Assembly: GCF_033807575.1 (NCBI RefSeq)
Contig: NC_084705.1
Coordinates: 5,760,019 to 5,824,018, forward strand
Length of the DNA: 64,000 bases
Reading direction: 5' to 3'
Source: Cydia pomonella
Lineage: Eukaryota; Arthropoda; Insecta; Lepidoptera; Tortricidae
Numbering within the stretch: the stretch's first letter is position 1; each line of letters begins with the position of its first letter. The translations under genes and the position numbers were made by a program. A model generated the notes under the pieces. The model searched no databases, had not been told where the DNA came from, and worked only from the letters and a program-made list of their open reading frames with translations. Shown here one piece after another: positions 24,701 to 31,640 of this stretch.

Positions 24701-26914
24701 CAATAGGCAGTTTACGTATTTGCCGTGCTTAGGCGTCTTACAAATAAGGATTATTTATACAAATATCGACTTATTATTTCGGTAAGGGTCGGAAATATGG
24801 TGACGTTTTGAGTGAAGGCTATGAATCTATTGTCTTATTTTTGTTATATATTATTACATTATTTTTAGATACAACAGACACCCAGACGACCATCTGTTAA
24901 CAAAATTTTATTTTACCTAAAGTAACGGTAAGAATGGAGGTACGAGGTGATAAAAGTTTCATATTTGTTTTATTTCAGAAATCAAAGTCCGTACTTTTAA
25001 ATACTCGACAAGCTAAAAGTAGTCTATTACAAATAACCTGTTCCAAAAACTATTCCGGTACAACGGCCCGCCTCTAGTGTGGATATTGTTCACTGACAGG
25101 TGGTGATAATAGCAATTCGACAAGTCACAATATTTCTCACATCAAATGGAAATCAACACGAAACGTCACTTTTAGCATGTCGAATAAGGGCCCAGATCTC
25201 TCATCCCTCACAGATGCGACTTCGCCTATGCTTAGATTAGTTCACGCTACGCCACTGAGTAAAAGCAGATACCGCAGGTACAGGTTGTGTTGTTTGCTTA
25301 ATCTTAGAGTCAATTCTATTCCATCAGTGATCTAAATCGCACGATATCAATGTCTGGTTGGGCCATTCAGAGATTCCGATATTTTTTTAGCGTTTATCTA
25401 TGTACGATTGTCTTGATGTTGGCTATGCCCCGAGGTGCTTATACAGCGTGATATCTGGCTGGTAACATTTTAAGATTTTATTAAAAACATAAACCTGTTT
25501 TTTATCTGCGATACCTACTACCACTTGATTATTTGGTCATATGCAATTTCCCTGGAAGCGTGCTATCTACTGGAATTTTCCACTTTAACAACAGGAATAT
25601 TACTACCAGCTTAATAATAAAACTGATGTTGGCATTTTAATTGACCGAAAAAATGTATACTTACACTTGTAGAAACATGAGAAGATTTTAATAGGTCACT
25701 CATTCATATCCAAGTCACATTAAACTGGTTTGCGATGCACATTGTTGCGATCGGTTAATAAATACGTGCCGTGGGTATCATCCGGCCGACAAATGGCTTT
25801 GTTTCGTTGTATTTGCTCGATCATTTTGATGATGATGTTATGATGATCATTATTGTATGCAGCAATTTTATCGAAAATGCAATAGCCAAGTGTCCAACCA
25901 CATCACCAACGCCGCCGCCGAATGACCAAAAAATGCTGATATATCAGTTTTTAGGTACCTAATATAATACATTGTTGAAGTTACTAACGGTACCGGTTTT
26001 TAGTTACTTCTCTTCAACTAGAGTCAGTAGTGGTTGCATCGATATCGACCCTGAGGGCCTACCGCGAACACCGAAGTTCGCAAAATGCGGGTATCTTTCT
26101 CTTTTACCCCAATTAAGGCTTAATTAGAGTGACAGAGAAAGATGCCCGCGGTAGGCCTTCTGATCTCCGGCCGCACCAGGGCCCCGCGGGTCAATGTGAG
26201 CACAAGAGCATTACACACATCATCTCTACATTTATTACCGCAATCTCATCGTCAATTTAACACTAACCTGATACACTGACTAGGCATTTGGATGTCAATA
26301 GAAGCTTTATAATTATACATTCTTGAGTTCATTACTCATTAGTTTGCAAAATTGTTGTTTTATAATACCGACTTTTTATAAGGTTCCGTTAATTGTGACA
26401 AATTAAGCCGTAGGTAAATATGCTAAAACGTGTTGCTTATTGGCAACCAAAAATTATAAGAATACCTGTTTTGAGCAGACGTGGTTATTGCCTATACTTA
26501 AGATTATTTAAGTTACCTAATAGTAGTAAACTGACCTTTGCTGAGCCATATTTTTCATCTACAGATAGTTATTCTCATTGTTAGACACCTTTTAGTCTTT
26601 ATTTCAACAATAAATGCCATAATTGCAAATCATAAGCTATTTAATTCCACCCGGGCCCAAAACGATATTGCCTCAGTACTTAGCCTGGCAGTGCCTACAA
26701 TGTTGCGATACGATAATGTCACCCGCTGTGCTGAAGGCGAAATTAGATTTATTTGGAGGCGGTGAAGTGATTGTCGAAGTTACTCACGGTTTTCAGTTAC
26801 TTCCGGCGGACCGGAGTCGGTGGTGGTCGTATCGATGTCGGTCCGGTCCTCCGGGCGCGCCAGGGCGCCGCGACTCACCGCGAGCACCACACACAATCTT
26901 ACTAACGCATTCAT
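3619..26914 (-). CDS. Secreted S1-family serine protease, six exons, 289 aa
   Basis: Six exons of 127, 130, 154, 153, 138 and 168 coding bases join in phase to 290 codons including stop. Every intron has GT-AG borders. The product starts with a signal peptide (about residues 1-19, ending GALA). It carries a chymotrypsin-fold domain with WVLTAAHC (His85), HWDFLLAEL (Asp143) and GDSGSG (Ser237). Cysteines 70-86, 208-221 and 233-265 match the conserved disulfides. The residue equivalent to trypsin 189 is Ser231, pointing to chymotrypsin-like rather than trypsin-like specificity. The position equivalent to Ile16 reads ISKS after a Pro instead of the usual R-IVGG, so activation is atypical. Introns 1 and 3 are long; intron 3 contains a young BEL/Pao element in the same orientation. 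The exact substrate and physiological role are unknown; digestion or extracellular signalling are both possible. Confidence 0.92.
3787..5025 (-). other. Protease intron 5
   Basis: It separates exons 5 and 6 and contains a LINE 3' fragment at about 4395-4735. The stretches 3860-4390 and 4740-5025 show nothing further that I can name, apart from degenerate ctcgag-rich sequence near 4820-4890. Confidence 0.8.
4395..4735 (-). mobile_element. LINE reverse-transcriptase C-terminal fragment
   Basis: The minus-strand frame reads IKIRRLRWAGHVLRMDEA, then a GRSKLKWLDGIYQDI stretch. After a frameshift it reads SDWRDLLDKAHPRL. This is the usual tail of insect non-LTR polyproteins (RLRWxGHVxRM...W.D). 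The 5' part is missing and at least one frameshift is present. Confidence 0.85.
5026..5163 (-). CDS. Serine protease exon 5
   Basis: Phase 0 at both ends, with acceptor CCAG|GAGACG and donor CAAC|GTAAGT. It encodes residues 189-234, including Cys208, Cys221 and the S1-pocket segment FDSACN that leads into GDSGSG of exon 6. Ser231 takes the place of trypsin Asp189. Confidence 0.93.
5164..6195 (-). other. Protease intron 4, 5' part, with interspersed repeat fragments
   Basis: Around 5408-5520 there is a repeat that begins ggggtcatccataaattac; a related sequence (gggcgtccattaattgcg) occurs near 51270. Around 5610-6060 there are two similar blocks mentioning cccatcat(a/c)agaa and related words. 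No coding potential was recognised. Confidence 0.5.
6199..6262. repeat. Short imperfect hairpin
   Basis: The arms gaagtagttttttgataaaa and its near-complement ttttatcaaaaaaatacttc flank a short loop. It may be a MITE core or an RNA hairpin. Confidence 0.5.
6386..6641 (+). mobile_element. tRNA-derived SINE (copy 1)
   Basis: It begins with a box A-like tggcctagtgggtag and a box B-like ggttcaaatcc, followed by a SINE body and the tail gtaataatgtcctataatatt plus an A-run. An 8-bp target duplication ACATATAT flanks it (6378-6385 and 6642-6649). A second family member lies at 23361. Confidence 0.88.
6740..6772 (-). pseudogene. Fragment of protease exon 4 (third copy)
   Basis: The minus strand reads GGAGCCACTGCTACTGGACGG, which matches the middle of exon 4 (GAGCCGCTGCCGCTGGACGG). 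It lies directly beyond the second copy. Confidence 0.6.
6773..6856 (-). pseudogene. Decayed tandem copy of protease exon 4 with its donor site
   Basis: The minus strand repeats CTGAACGGAGTGAATATCT, skips the middle of the exon, and then repeats ACACCATGGC followed by GTAAGTAACTC and the first intron bases up to GGTGGTCAGG. The internal deletion removes most of the coding part. Confidence 0.8.
6885..7037 (-). CDS. Serine protease exon 4 (catalytic Asp)
   Basis: Phase 0 at both ends, with acceptor TGTCAG|GTGGGC and donor ATGGC|GTGAGT. It encodes residues 138-188. HWDFLLAELEEPLPL carries Asp143 of the triad, followed by LVAYAGYGAAHHG, which corresponds to the strand before the 142 loop in chymotrypsin-like enzymes. 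Confidence 0.93.
7275..7819 (-). repeat. BEL/Pao 3' LTR
   Basis: A 545-bp copy that I read as identical to 13444-13988. On the minus strand it begins TGTTCAGC and ends ATTGAACA. A purine-rich stretch (TGGTGGGCGGAA on the minus strand, 7820-7831) borders it as the candidate polypurine tract. ACGGT at 7270-7274 is one half of the target duplication. Confidence 0.97.
7942..13086 (-). CDS. BEL/Pao gag-pol polyprotein, 1714 aa, intact
   Basis: One open frame holds all domains in family order. Residues about 40-290 are the DUF1759-type gag, and 317-380 contain CCHC-like zinc knuckles (CVFCSGQH, CSVCNRSHH). An aspartic protease lies around 440-580, with LLDGASACNF in place of the usual D-S/T-G. Reverse transcriptase occupies about 740-900 with VFDAS (Asp750), TGDVKQMY (Asp792) and YVDD (868-871). 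RNase H lies about 1040-1170 (Asp1046, Glu1090, Asp1122). The integrase has an H2C2 finger (1359-1397), then Asp1430, Asp1496 in SDQGKNF and Glu1538. A DUF5641-type C-terminus begins near 1610. The length is normal for a full polyprotein. It acts in a particle that copies element RNA to DNA and integrates it. Confidence 0.97.
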   Translation of the reverse strand: MSVHGDSDTDPATVDMFHVARGYAIFRLENIEGSDLKGYDESDIKDIEKDFHKAQLRILRPLKPEKRVEEYEVTKEFESKLKSVKCRLRQMARSEISDKPEVKSLTLENNLAKLPKISITPFDGKLESWVSFKELFDSLIHSRSNISNVEKLHYLLSSVQGSAHDLIKSFPLSGDNYSSAYETLSNYYDRKRQIAVMYYEKLLNCEPVKTKIDLERVFRTFNENLTILSKFNLPDKNFMLYYLLWAKLDVATREAFELQLASNTEVPKFEELKNFIEKRSRALENSSVSVRPQVQNVKPLTKNKTALVVSTTSTQSCVFCSGQHSLDKCNKFINLNNDGRFNFVKEKGLCILCFSNAHRVKTCRASRCSVCNRSHHNLLHFTKSVEAPTGTEIATAPPSNGMSSSSSNTVLAAMAGDNTIFFATAQVLIRDSSGVFRPVRALLDGASACNFMSKSCAEMLGFETSGQHTVFGIGNSPYQTFGALSCEVKPMGNEPSSLSTKLEAFVLSPVCADQPPQPVDSSGWSHIRNLSLADPGFARPAPVDLLLNAQVFVSSLLPGIRRGEPGQPTLLKTIYGWVVMGECDGSQLTTSALVSYRNNKNHCFFVSSPSQILSLDDSIKKFWELENVSSPTKPFVSEEDQRCEDYFLEKYYRNEEGRFVVPLPFVDPANKPTFLNSREIALKRFTSLERKLNSNPEFKRAYVEFMDDYEARGHLEEVEPPSTSEGHFYYIPHHGILRDSVTTPLRVVFDASAKDANEVSLNATLLAGPKLQTNIFDLLTRFRWHAVVFTGDVKQMYRQILISDEDAEFQRILWRPSAVDPVRDYRLKTVTYGVSAAPFQALRTMAQLASDSAAAYPSGSTVLARDIYVDDVVTGADSVEQARLLQVDLTKILSSGGFHLRKWTSNSSEFLESLPSSDLYSEDFKHFEEMTDISLKILGLLWQPQSDSFRFRVAAAPNGRCTKRTILSEIARIFDPLGFLSPVTFLAKYLMQLLWVSGVSWDGDVPESIRLEWQEFKTQLSSLSAVAVPRRLVGKFDVLHLHGFCDASERGFCAVIYCRTVTEEGDVDVQLVCAKSKVAPLRKLSVPRLELLAAVLLSDLMASVVEALKPFHSVDRIFAWSDSSVTLTWIKSCPSRWKTFVANRVSHIQDVIPPDSWHHVRTTDNPADCGSRGLLPQDLINQTCWWSGPDWLRHPTESWPKSVLLPDRDVLHDEQKITVLVVSNDNALIDNLLEKFSSLRTLQRVLAYCCRFANNAKNRKTAGKWLRGPLTSFEIKQALMVIVRFVQQRSFAQEIEIILNNHSNSLPKAFRKLSPFMDDAGLLRVGGRLSRASLDFDVKHPLLLPRDNRLTFLLIDDYHKRFMHPGIQTLHNLLAQHFWIMCPKRAIYAVVSKCMKCFRVRPPGAPAPFMGDLPSYRISQLKAFSSAAVDFGGPFDIALGRGRGNKTYKGYICVFVCTATKAIHTELVTELSSDAFLAALRRFVSRRGRCSRLVSDQGKNFVGANNILQRLVKDAAAHHTINFEFNPPGSPHFSGLAEAGIKAVKTHLSRVVGNQRLTYEEFSTILAQVEALLNSRPLTPLSTDPNDLSALTPGHFLTTEPLSVVPEEDFSDVRVSPLQRWKLLQKMHQDFWNKWSKEYMHTLQQRMKWHDRHPNVQVGTLVLVVNEQTSPMKWPLGRIIDTHSGSDGICRVVTVRTATGLYKRPVVKLCPLPA
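13425..13440 (-). promoter_or_regulatory. Candidate primer-binding site of the BEL/Pao element
   Basis: The minus strand reads TGGTCCTTCGAACCGG three bases after the 5' LTR. TGG is the complement of the tRNA CCA end. I could not assign the tRNA. Confidence 0.65.
13444..13988 (-). repeat. BEL/Pao 5' LTR
   Basis: A 545-bp direct repeat of 7275-7819 with no difference found by eye. It is followed by ACGGT at 13989-13993, the second half of the target duplication. Transcription of the element should start in it and run toward lower coordinates. Confidence 0.97.
13994..15378 (-). other. Rest of protease intron 3, with fragments of a common interspersed repeat
   Basis: Blocks near 14157-14650 and 15060-15260 contain the words ctgtctgtccgtccg and gtctgtccgtctgtcac with a gaaccct-type end. 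They belong to the same family as copies at about 36100, 43500, 48220 and 57780. The class is not assigned. No coding signal was seen. Confidence 0.5.
15379..15532 (-). CDS. Serine protease exon 3
   Basis: The acceptor TTTTTCAG|CACAATC completes the split Cys86 codon (TG|C), and the donor is GCGCAG|GTAAAC. It encodes residues 87-137: TIFSGADYVVAGTGHTDDD, then the segment around LVVHPRFTVGPYWL. A second possible acceptor 17 bases further in (TTCTCAG|GAGCGG) would turn the conserved Cys into Trp and change the frame, so the outer one was chosen. Confidence 0.92.
15533..16350 (-). other. Protease intron 2
   Basis: A phase-2 intron in which the TG|C cysteine codon is split. The sequence is AT-rich with an A-run near 16166-16186. 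Nothing else was recognised. Confidence 0.85.
16351..16480 (-). CDS. Serine protease exon 2 (catalytic His)
   Basis: The acceptor is CTTGCAG|CTATCTCC and the donor GCGCACTG|GTCAGA. It encodes residues 43-86. The run from ISKSTKND to GGTCGG spans 26 residues from Ile44 to Cys70, the same distance as Ile16-Cys42 in chymotrypsin, but IVGG is not conserved. WVLTAAHC carries His85. Confidence 0.93.
18056..18345. repeat. Degenerate tandem/inverted repeat with tgttgattctatcaa motifs
   Basis: The words tatcaagtgttgattctatc, aatcaacacttgattctatc and caagtgttgattttatt recur in both orientations, flanked by gtcaaattt on both sides. It looks like a MITE remnant; the ends are not clear. Confidence 0.4.
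20025..21222. mobile_element. Long fold-back (palindromic) element, about 1.2 kb
   Basis: The left arm (20025-20522) and right arm (20746-21222) are inverted copies over nearly 500 bp at roughly 80% identity by eye. Matching anchor words include gcccctttttcatgccca, tttggggacctcgagga, actatacatttgtac and actggacggatttttt. The loop is 20523-20745. No transposase frame is present, and target duplications could not be fixed. Confidence 0.85.
21504..22006 (+). mobile_element. LINE reverse-transcriptase C-terminal remnant, two frameshifts
   Basis: Successive frames read KVRLVRALVFPIFLYAAETW, then DALEIWCWRKMLGISW, then ILSFFGHVSRRN and a segment ending near EKWREIVWQATS. These are consecutive landmarks of the non-LTR RT thumb and C-terminus. 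The frame changes twice near 21600-21720, so it is dead. Confidence 0.9.
23361..23683 (+). mobile_element. tRNA-derived SINE (copy 2) with a fold-back tail
   Basis: Its head (tggccttgttggcag, ggttcaaatcctgg) and tail (gtaataatgtcctataatat) match the SINE at 6386. The body carries an added inverted copy of the tail sequence that forms a 55-bp hairpin. Confidence 0.85.
23536..23669. repeat. Near-perfect 55-bp inverted repeat in the SINE tail
   Basis: Left arm 23536-23590 and right arm 23615-23669 differ at one position; the loop is 24 bases of tatata-rich sequence. The right arm corresponds to the normal SINE tail and the left arm is the extra inverted copy. Confidence 0.92.
25975..26330 (-). 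pseudogene. Decayed copy of protease exon 1 with promoter, interrupted by a MITE
   Basis: Read on the minus strand it follows exon 1 and its upstream region: a TATA-like TATAATTATAAAGC, then gacgATGAGATTG in the start context, then CGGGGCCCTGGTGCGGCCGG against CGGCGCCCTGGCGCGCCCGG of exon 1. It ends with sequence like the exon 1 donor area (gttactaacggt). The frame stops after four codons, and a palindromic MITE sits inside it. Confidence 0.8.
26059..26156. mobile_element. Small palindromic MITE
   Basis: It begins cctaccgcgaacaccgaag and ends with the inverted end cccgcggtagg. Internal words tctttctcttttac and agagaaaga are also inverted. About 98 bp, partly truncated on the right arm. Confidence 0.75.
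26788..26914 (-). CDS. Serine protease exon 1 (start, signal peptide)
   Basis: ATG at 26914 opens MNALVRLCVVLAVSRGALA, a short basic start followed by a hydrophobic core and an Ala-x-Ala-like cleavage site. A Thr/Asp-rich propeptide follows, ending TENP. The donor ACC|GTGAGT leaves phase 1, which matches exon 2 exactly. A TATA box lies 40-50 bp upstream. Confidence 0.88.
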
Positions 26915-26929
26915 CGTCACACCAAACAC

Positions 26930-26966
26930 TAACTAGACTTGTCTATATCAGTAGAGCCTTTATATA
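26930..26966 (-). promoter_or_regulatory. Protease core promoter
   Basis: The minus strand carries TATATAAAGG at 26966-26957, and an initiator-like TTAGTG lies about 30 bases downstream near 26930. This implies a 5' UTR of only about 15 bases. Confidence 0.65.
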
Positions 26967-27460
26967 AATTCTTATGATCGTTAGATGCATATTTAATTGC
27001 TTGTTATTGGGAAGTATCTATTTGTCATTTAATTGCTTGACTTTGTTTGTGTACCTACTTGTTTTCTCTCATAAAAAACCACATTAGCTAAATTATTCAC
27101 AGTTAATTAGGATAAGTTGTAAGTCGGGCCAAGCGCTCCCATGGGTAATTGGGTGTAGATTACTGTAGATCGCAAATAAATAGAGAGTGACTTCCATCTT
27201 TACAAGACATTCTCAGCAAGAAAAGGGAGAGGTTTTAGGTATACAATATTTTCGAGCGCGCGAGCGAAGCGAAGTTATACCTACAACTTGGAACAGACGG
27301 CTGGCTAGAGGCACGTCCTGGCATTTCGATGTTTAGAATAAGAGGATAGTTTATTATGCAAAAACGTAAGTAAATTTGTTCTAATTCAAATGAAATAAGG
27401 TTACCTATCATGTAGTTGAGGACATTATATTTTATTCATTAAATTATGAGCAGGCTCGAT

Positions 27461-27575
27461 CGGGTTATTCCCACTAGTTACCACCAAGTTGTTACCAGAG
27501 GTAACTACTGGGAATATTTTTCCCACCTTTTACCACTGGTAACTACTTGGTGGTAACTATAGTGGGAATAACCCG
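27461..27575. mobile_element. 115-bp hairpin MITE with CTCGAT duplication
   Basis: The ends are cgggttattcccacta and its inverted copy tagtgggaataacccg. Internal gttaccaccaagt is also inverted. The flanks ctcgat at 27455-27460 and 27576-27581 are identical. Confidence 0.82.
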
Positions 27576-28149
27576 CTCGATCAAGGGGTTATGTTATGGA
27601 GCTAGAACAGCCTAGAGGGCCCAAAAGCTATTTGTGAGGAGTCATACTGGTCAACTCGTTTGCAAGAAAATATGCGTGTCCCTAGTGTACACGTATATAG
27701 GTAGGGTAGGCGGACAGTTGTCTGGTCAACTGTGGTGGGTACGCAGGGAACTGGGCATTTTAGGAGCGCGACATTACTGCCGCCTGCATTACTGCCTCAA
27801 ATATCAAAAACAATGTAGCTGCCCGTATTTTTGACATTTCACATTAGCGGCCGTAATGCAGTCGGCAGTAATATAGTTTTTGGCGAACCGCGATTTCTAA
27901 GTTCGGGGCGAAATACTAGCTAAGAGAATTTGAAATGGAGATGGATTATCAAAGAAAACTTTGTAACCACTGTAAATTTACTGCCATCTTTCGATACATA
28001 ATTAAAACTTTTAGAACGCCGTTTGACTTTGATCCTTATTATTTCACTGATATGTGTTAAATTTGCTAAAATTCACCTCTATTTCAAATTGTCTTTGCTA
28101 CTAGTAATAGCGGGTTTTAAAACAATAATAATATTTTATACGTAATATG

Positions 28150-28235
28150 GCTAGCCCCCTCGCTCGTGAGAGGAAGCCTGTGCCCAGCAGTGGGACATAT
28201 ATAGGCTGAATTATTATTATTATATTATGTAATAT
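28150..28235 (+). mobile_element. Non-LTR retrotransposon 3' end
   Basis: gtgagaggaagcctgtgccc, agcagtgggac and ataggctgaa lead into an (att)n tail. This is a common 3' end of lepidopteran RTE-like LINEs. Only the tail is left. Confidence 0.75.
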
Positions 28236-31200
28236 GGACCATTTGTTATCTGCAATAAAGAATTGTGTATGGATAATTACTTGCGTACGTGCTCAAAGAA
28301 GAAAAAAATTAAAGACAACATGAGTCAAATAAAATTTAATAATAGGTTTACCTTCTCGTCAATGGCTACAATGTCAGAATTTGATCATAGATCTTTACAA
28401 CTAGGTAAAATATCCGAGACGGATTCGCGTTATACGTTAGATACAAACCATTATGCCAAATAAACTGAACATGTAAAATGAGAGGTATATTTAATACACT
28501 AAATACTGTTATATTGCTCTTGAATATCACTCTACATTCACTATTTAACATAACCTATTCAAAATATCATTCTCCAAACATCTAAGGAAACCATATCCAG
28601 GTCCAGGGAGTCCAGGGCGACTAGGGTGGGCTTGTCGCCAACGTACGCTATAATTACCTCAATCTAAAACAATTTTATTGGTTTCTACAAGTCATCTACT
28701 TATAAAAACGTGGATTAATTTAATGATATAATAATCGTGTAAATAATTGATATTTAGGCGAGATAACTTGTAAACTTCACAAGGAGTACTAATATCAACA
28801 ACTTAAATAACAGCCCTAAAAGTACTATTCAAAGTTTAGTCCAATAACTTTTCAAAGATCAAAAATAAGTAGGTAGTTATATAAGTTATTTAACATGTGA
28901 GCAGAGTAGGTAAGTACCTAATTTTACAGAAAAATAAATGCTATTCTATTGTAAACACGTTGTCGGAATATCGCTTTCCAAAAATATGACCGATGTTATA
29001 AATAAGCAATAATTAATTGTAGATGCCGGCGACGGTACGACAGCGGTGCGTTCGTTCTAACATCTAGTAAAAAACCTCAAGTACACTTTTCGATTTATGT
29101 AACACTACTACCTTCATGTTAAATTAATAATCAAAACAACGGAACTTTGACAAAAGTAGAATTGCTATCAAAAGACGTGGTAAAAAATTTCAACGATTGC
29201 TGTGTAAAATACCTTCATTATTTAATGTTTCTCTGCTACTTTTGTCAAATTTCTCAACAATAATTTTTGCCTATTATTTATTGCTTGTAATCTACCTATC
29301 TACTCGTACTACTGTATGTTACGACTAGTTTATTGGATTAAAACTATCAAACTAGCGAAGGTAATCTAGTTCACCCGCGATGCTCACTTGCAATACTGCT
29401 GCGAAGCAAACAACACCGATAATACAAAAATATACCGCTCATTGGTCACTGAAATAATTAGGCTATAATTATAAGTGGGTTATATATATTATAACAATGT
29501 TCTGTTCCATCTGCCGTGTAAGTTGAAATCAGTCAATGATGGAACGAAACTACAATCTGGGTCGGAGGAAAACCTGGCCTATAGCCCTGGCTCAAACACG
29601 CTTTCTGGATTGTTACCATTTAATTAGCTCAAACATTTTTAATATTTATTCTCGGATACGCAATGTACTGGACTTATTACCTGGCTTATTAACCATGTGT
29701 GCGGTGAACCTTCGGTGTGAGAGCATGGCTGTTCATCATGATAAACTTGTGGTAGATAGCTACATACACAACACGATGTGCGTGTCGCCATCGCCACCGA
29801 CCCAGAAAGCTCGTCAATCGCATTGGAATATATATAATCAAGGTTAAAATCGCAGAAAAAAGGCTCAAAATTAACTGACCACAGCTTTAAATCTGGATAT
29901 GTTGGATTGCCCAAAATGTATTTGTTTTATATACATTCTTAGCCAACATTGCGATTACTCGGCAGGCGAAACCAAAGTTACTAGCAACGGAGTCTCCGAC
30001 CGACTGTCCCCGAGACAACCTTAGTGACTTGTCATGGAATGCCAAATATACATTTTCGTAATACCTTTTTCACGAAGAAAACATTCGAATATGGAGGAAT
30101 AGTAAGATCACTGGTACGTCTGGCACCTCGAAAATGGTATTCTAAAGCTATTTTCTAGAAAGGACAGATTGAATAAAAATGTATGAATTCATTGTAGTAA
30201 TTCTTAAATACTAATATGTATATCATTAGATTAATTACATACCAGCAAATGTATCTCCCGCTTTATTATATTAATGCTTTATTGTATAAAGTTGATGTAG
30301 GATGTACGGGCTTGTTCTAGTCCAATAGTTCGGCATTTGAAAACTTCTTAAAGCAAAAACTAACCTAGTTCAATTGATATTTTTTATTTCATCACACTTG
30401 CTGCTAGTAAAGAATGCTGTCGCACGCATGTGATGTGTGCCGACAGTTGGTAATAAATAGCTCATATTACTCATTAGGGAATAATGTCTTATGAACAATT
30501 TATTTATGGATATAGGTAGGTTATATAGTATATATAGTTTATTTATGGATAAAGTTAAATGTTAGTTGTTCATTAGCTGTATTTTTATTTTAACCATATT
30601 TTACGCTTAATAGTGTCTGTATGCCAAATAGTCCCCTCTCTATACATGCCTCGCTTTTTTGGCTTAAACATAGTACATCTTTTTGCAAGTGTGATGAAAA
30701 TCATCAAGTATGTGTAACCCGGGGGGTAAGAATATAAATTACTGCATTAGGTGGAATCTCATATATTGATTCCATTATTTGTTAAGTTGGTGGTCTGCCA
30801 ATTTAGGGTTGCACCTTATTTAGTCTAAGTCGGTTAAATTTTTTTTAAAGCGTTATAAGACCAATATAAAAGTCATTCTTTTCACTTCGTACTTAGGACG
30901 ACTGTCTACCCGACCTCATATCAGCCGATATTATGAAGTTTAGTCATGTGCTCATTTAGTTTCGGCGTCGACGATTCCCTTATTAAATAACGTTCCTACC
31001 CTAGATGAGGTTCCGTTCGCGGACGAGCCAACACCCGCCACATTTACCCACGACTACAGGTTACAGAAAAGTCATTAAGTCTCAAACTTACTTCTAATTA
31101 GCTATTAACGAGGAAACGCTATCTACTTATTTTTAAAGATCTAGTTATTGTTAAAAGTGGCTTCGGCACAGGTACGTACAGGAAGGTACCTTCGACAAAT

Positions 31201-31407
31201 CAATCGAAATCAACTAACTACCAACGTTGCATCTATTCTAAATCCGAATTCGTAGGCCGTGATATTGTCTTCTACAAAATGTATTTTTATAAGTCACAGA
31301 TTGCTCTCATTCGAATGTTTTGTGTTCGGAATGATTTGAACAACTTTGATATTCATATGCAAATTTCGTTACCAATTCCAAAGGCGTCACGAAGTTTTGT
31401 ACTTTTT

Positions 31408-31640
31408 TTTATACTACGTCGGTGGCAAACAAGCATACGGCCCGCCTGATGGTAAGCAGTCTCCGTAGCCTATGTACGCCTGCAACTCCAGAGGAGAAGT
31501 GGAGGAGATCTAGTATCTTGTTAGTTGTACAGTATCGAGCGAGGAAAATGCACTAAAGCGGGACACCGTCCATACCGTCTCCTGCCTTGACAAGGACGAG
31601 CTCGGTTTGGTCAGTTGCGATAATTGTCTTCGTACTAAAC
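31408..31640 (-). mobile_element. Interspersed repeat, SINE/LINE tail type
   Basis: A T-run is followed by ggtggcaaacaagcatacgg, ccgcctgatggtaagcag and cctgcaactccagagga. A related copy lies at 37655. The T-run suggests a minus-strand retroelement. Confidence 0.55.

Larger units (their letters stand above)
16481..26787 (-). other. Protease intron 1, about 10.3 kb
   Basis: A phase-1 intron. It holds a fold-back element (20025-21222), a LINE fragment (21504-22006), a SINE (from 23361) and a decayed copy of exon 1 (25975-26330). Remaining stretches (16740-18050, 18350-20020, 22010-23350, 23690-25970) contain A/T runs, a 14-base C-run at about 16699-16713 and no coding signal that I can support. 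Confidence 0.8.

Noticed and set aside
26623..26967. 114-codon plus-strand frame over the protease first exon
   Set aside because: Antisense to a signal-peptide exon with matching splice phase and TATA box; the minus-strand reading explains it better.
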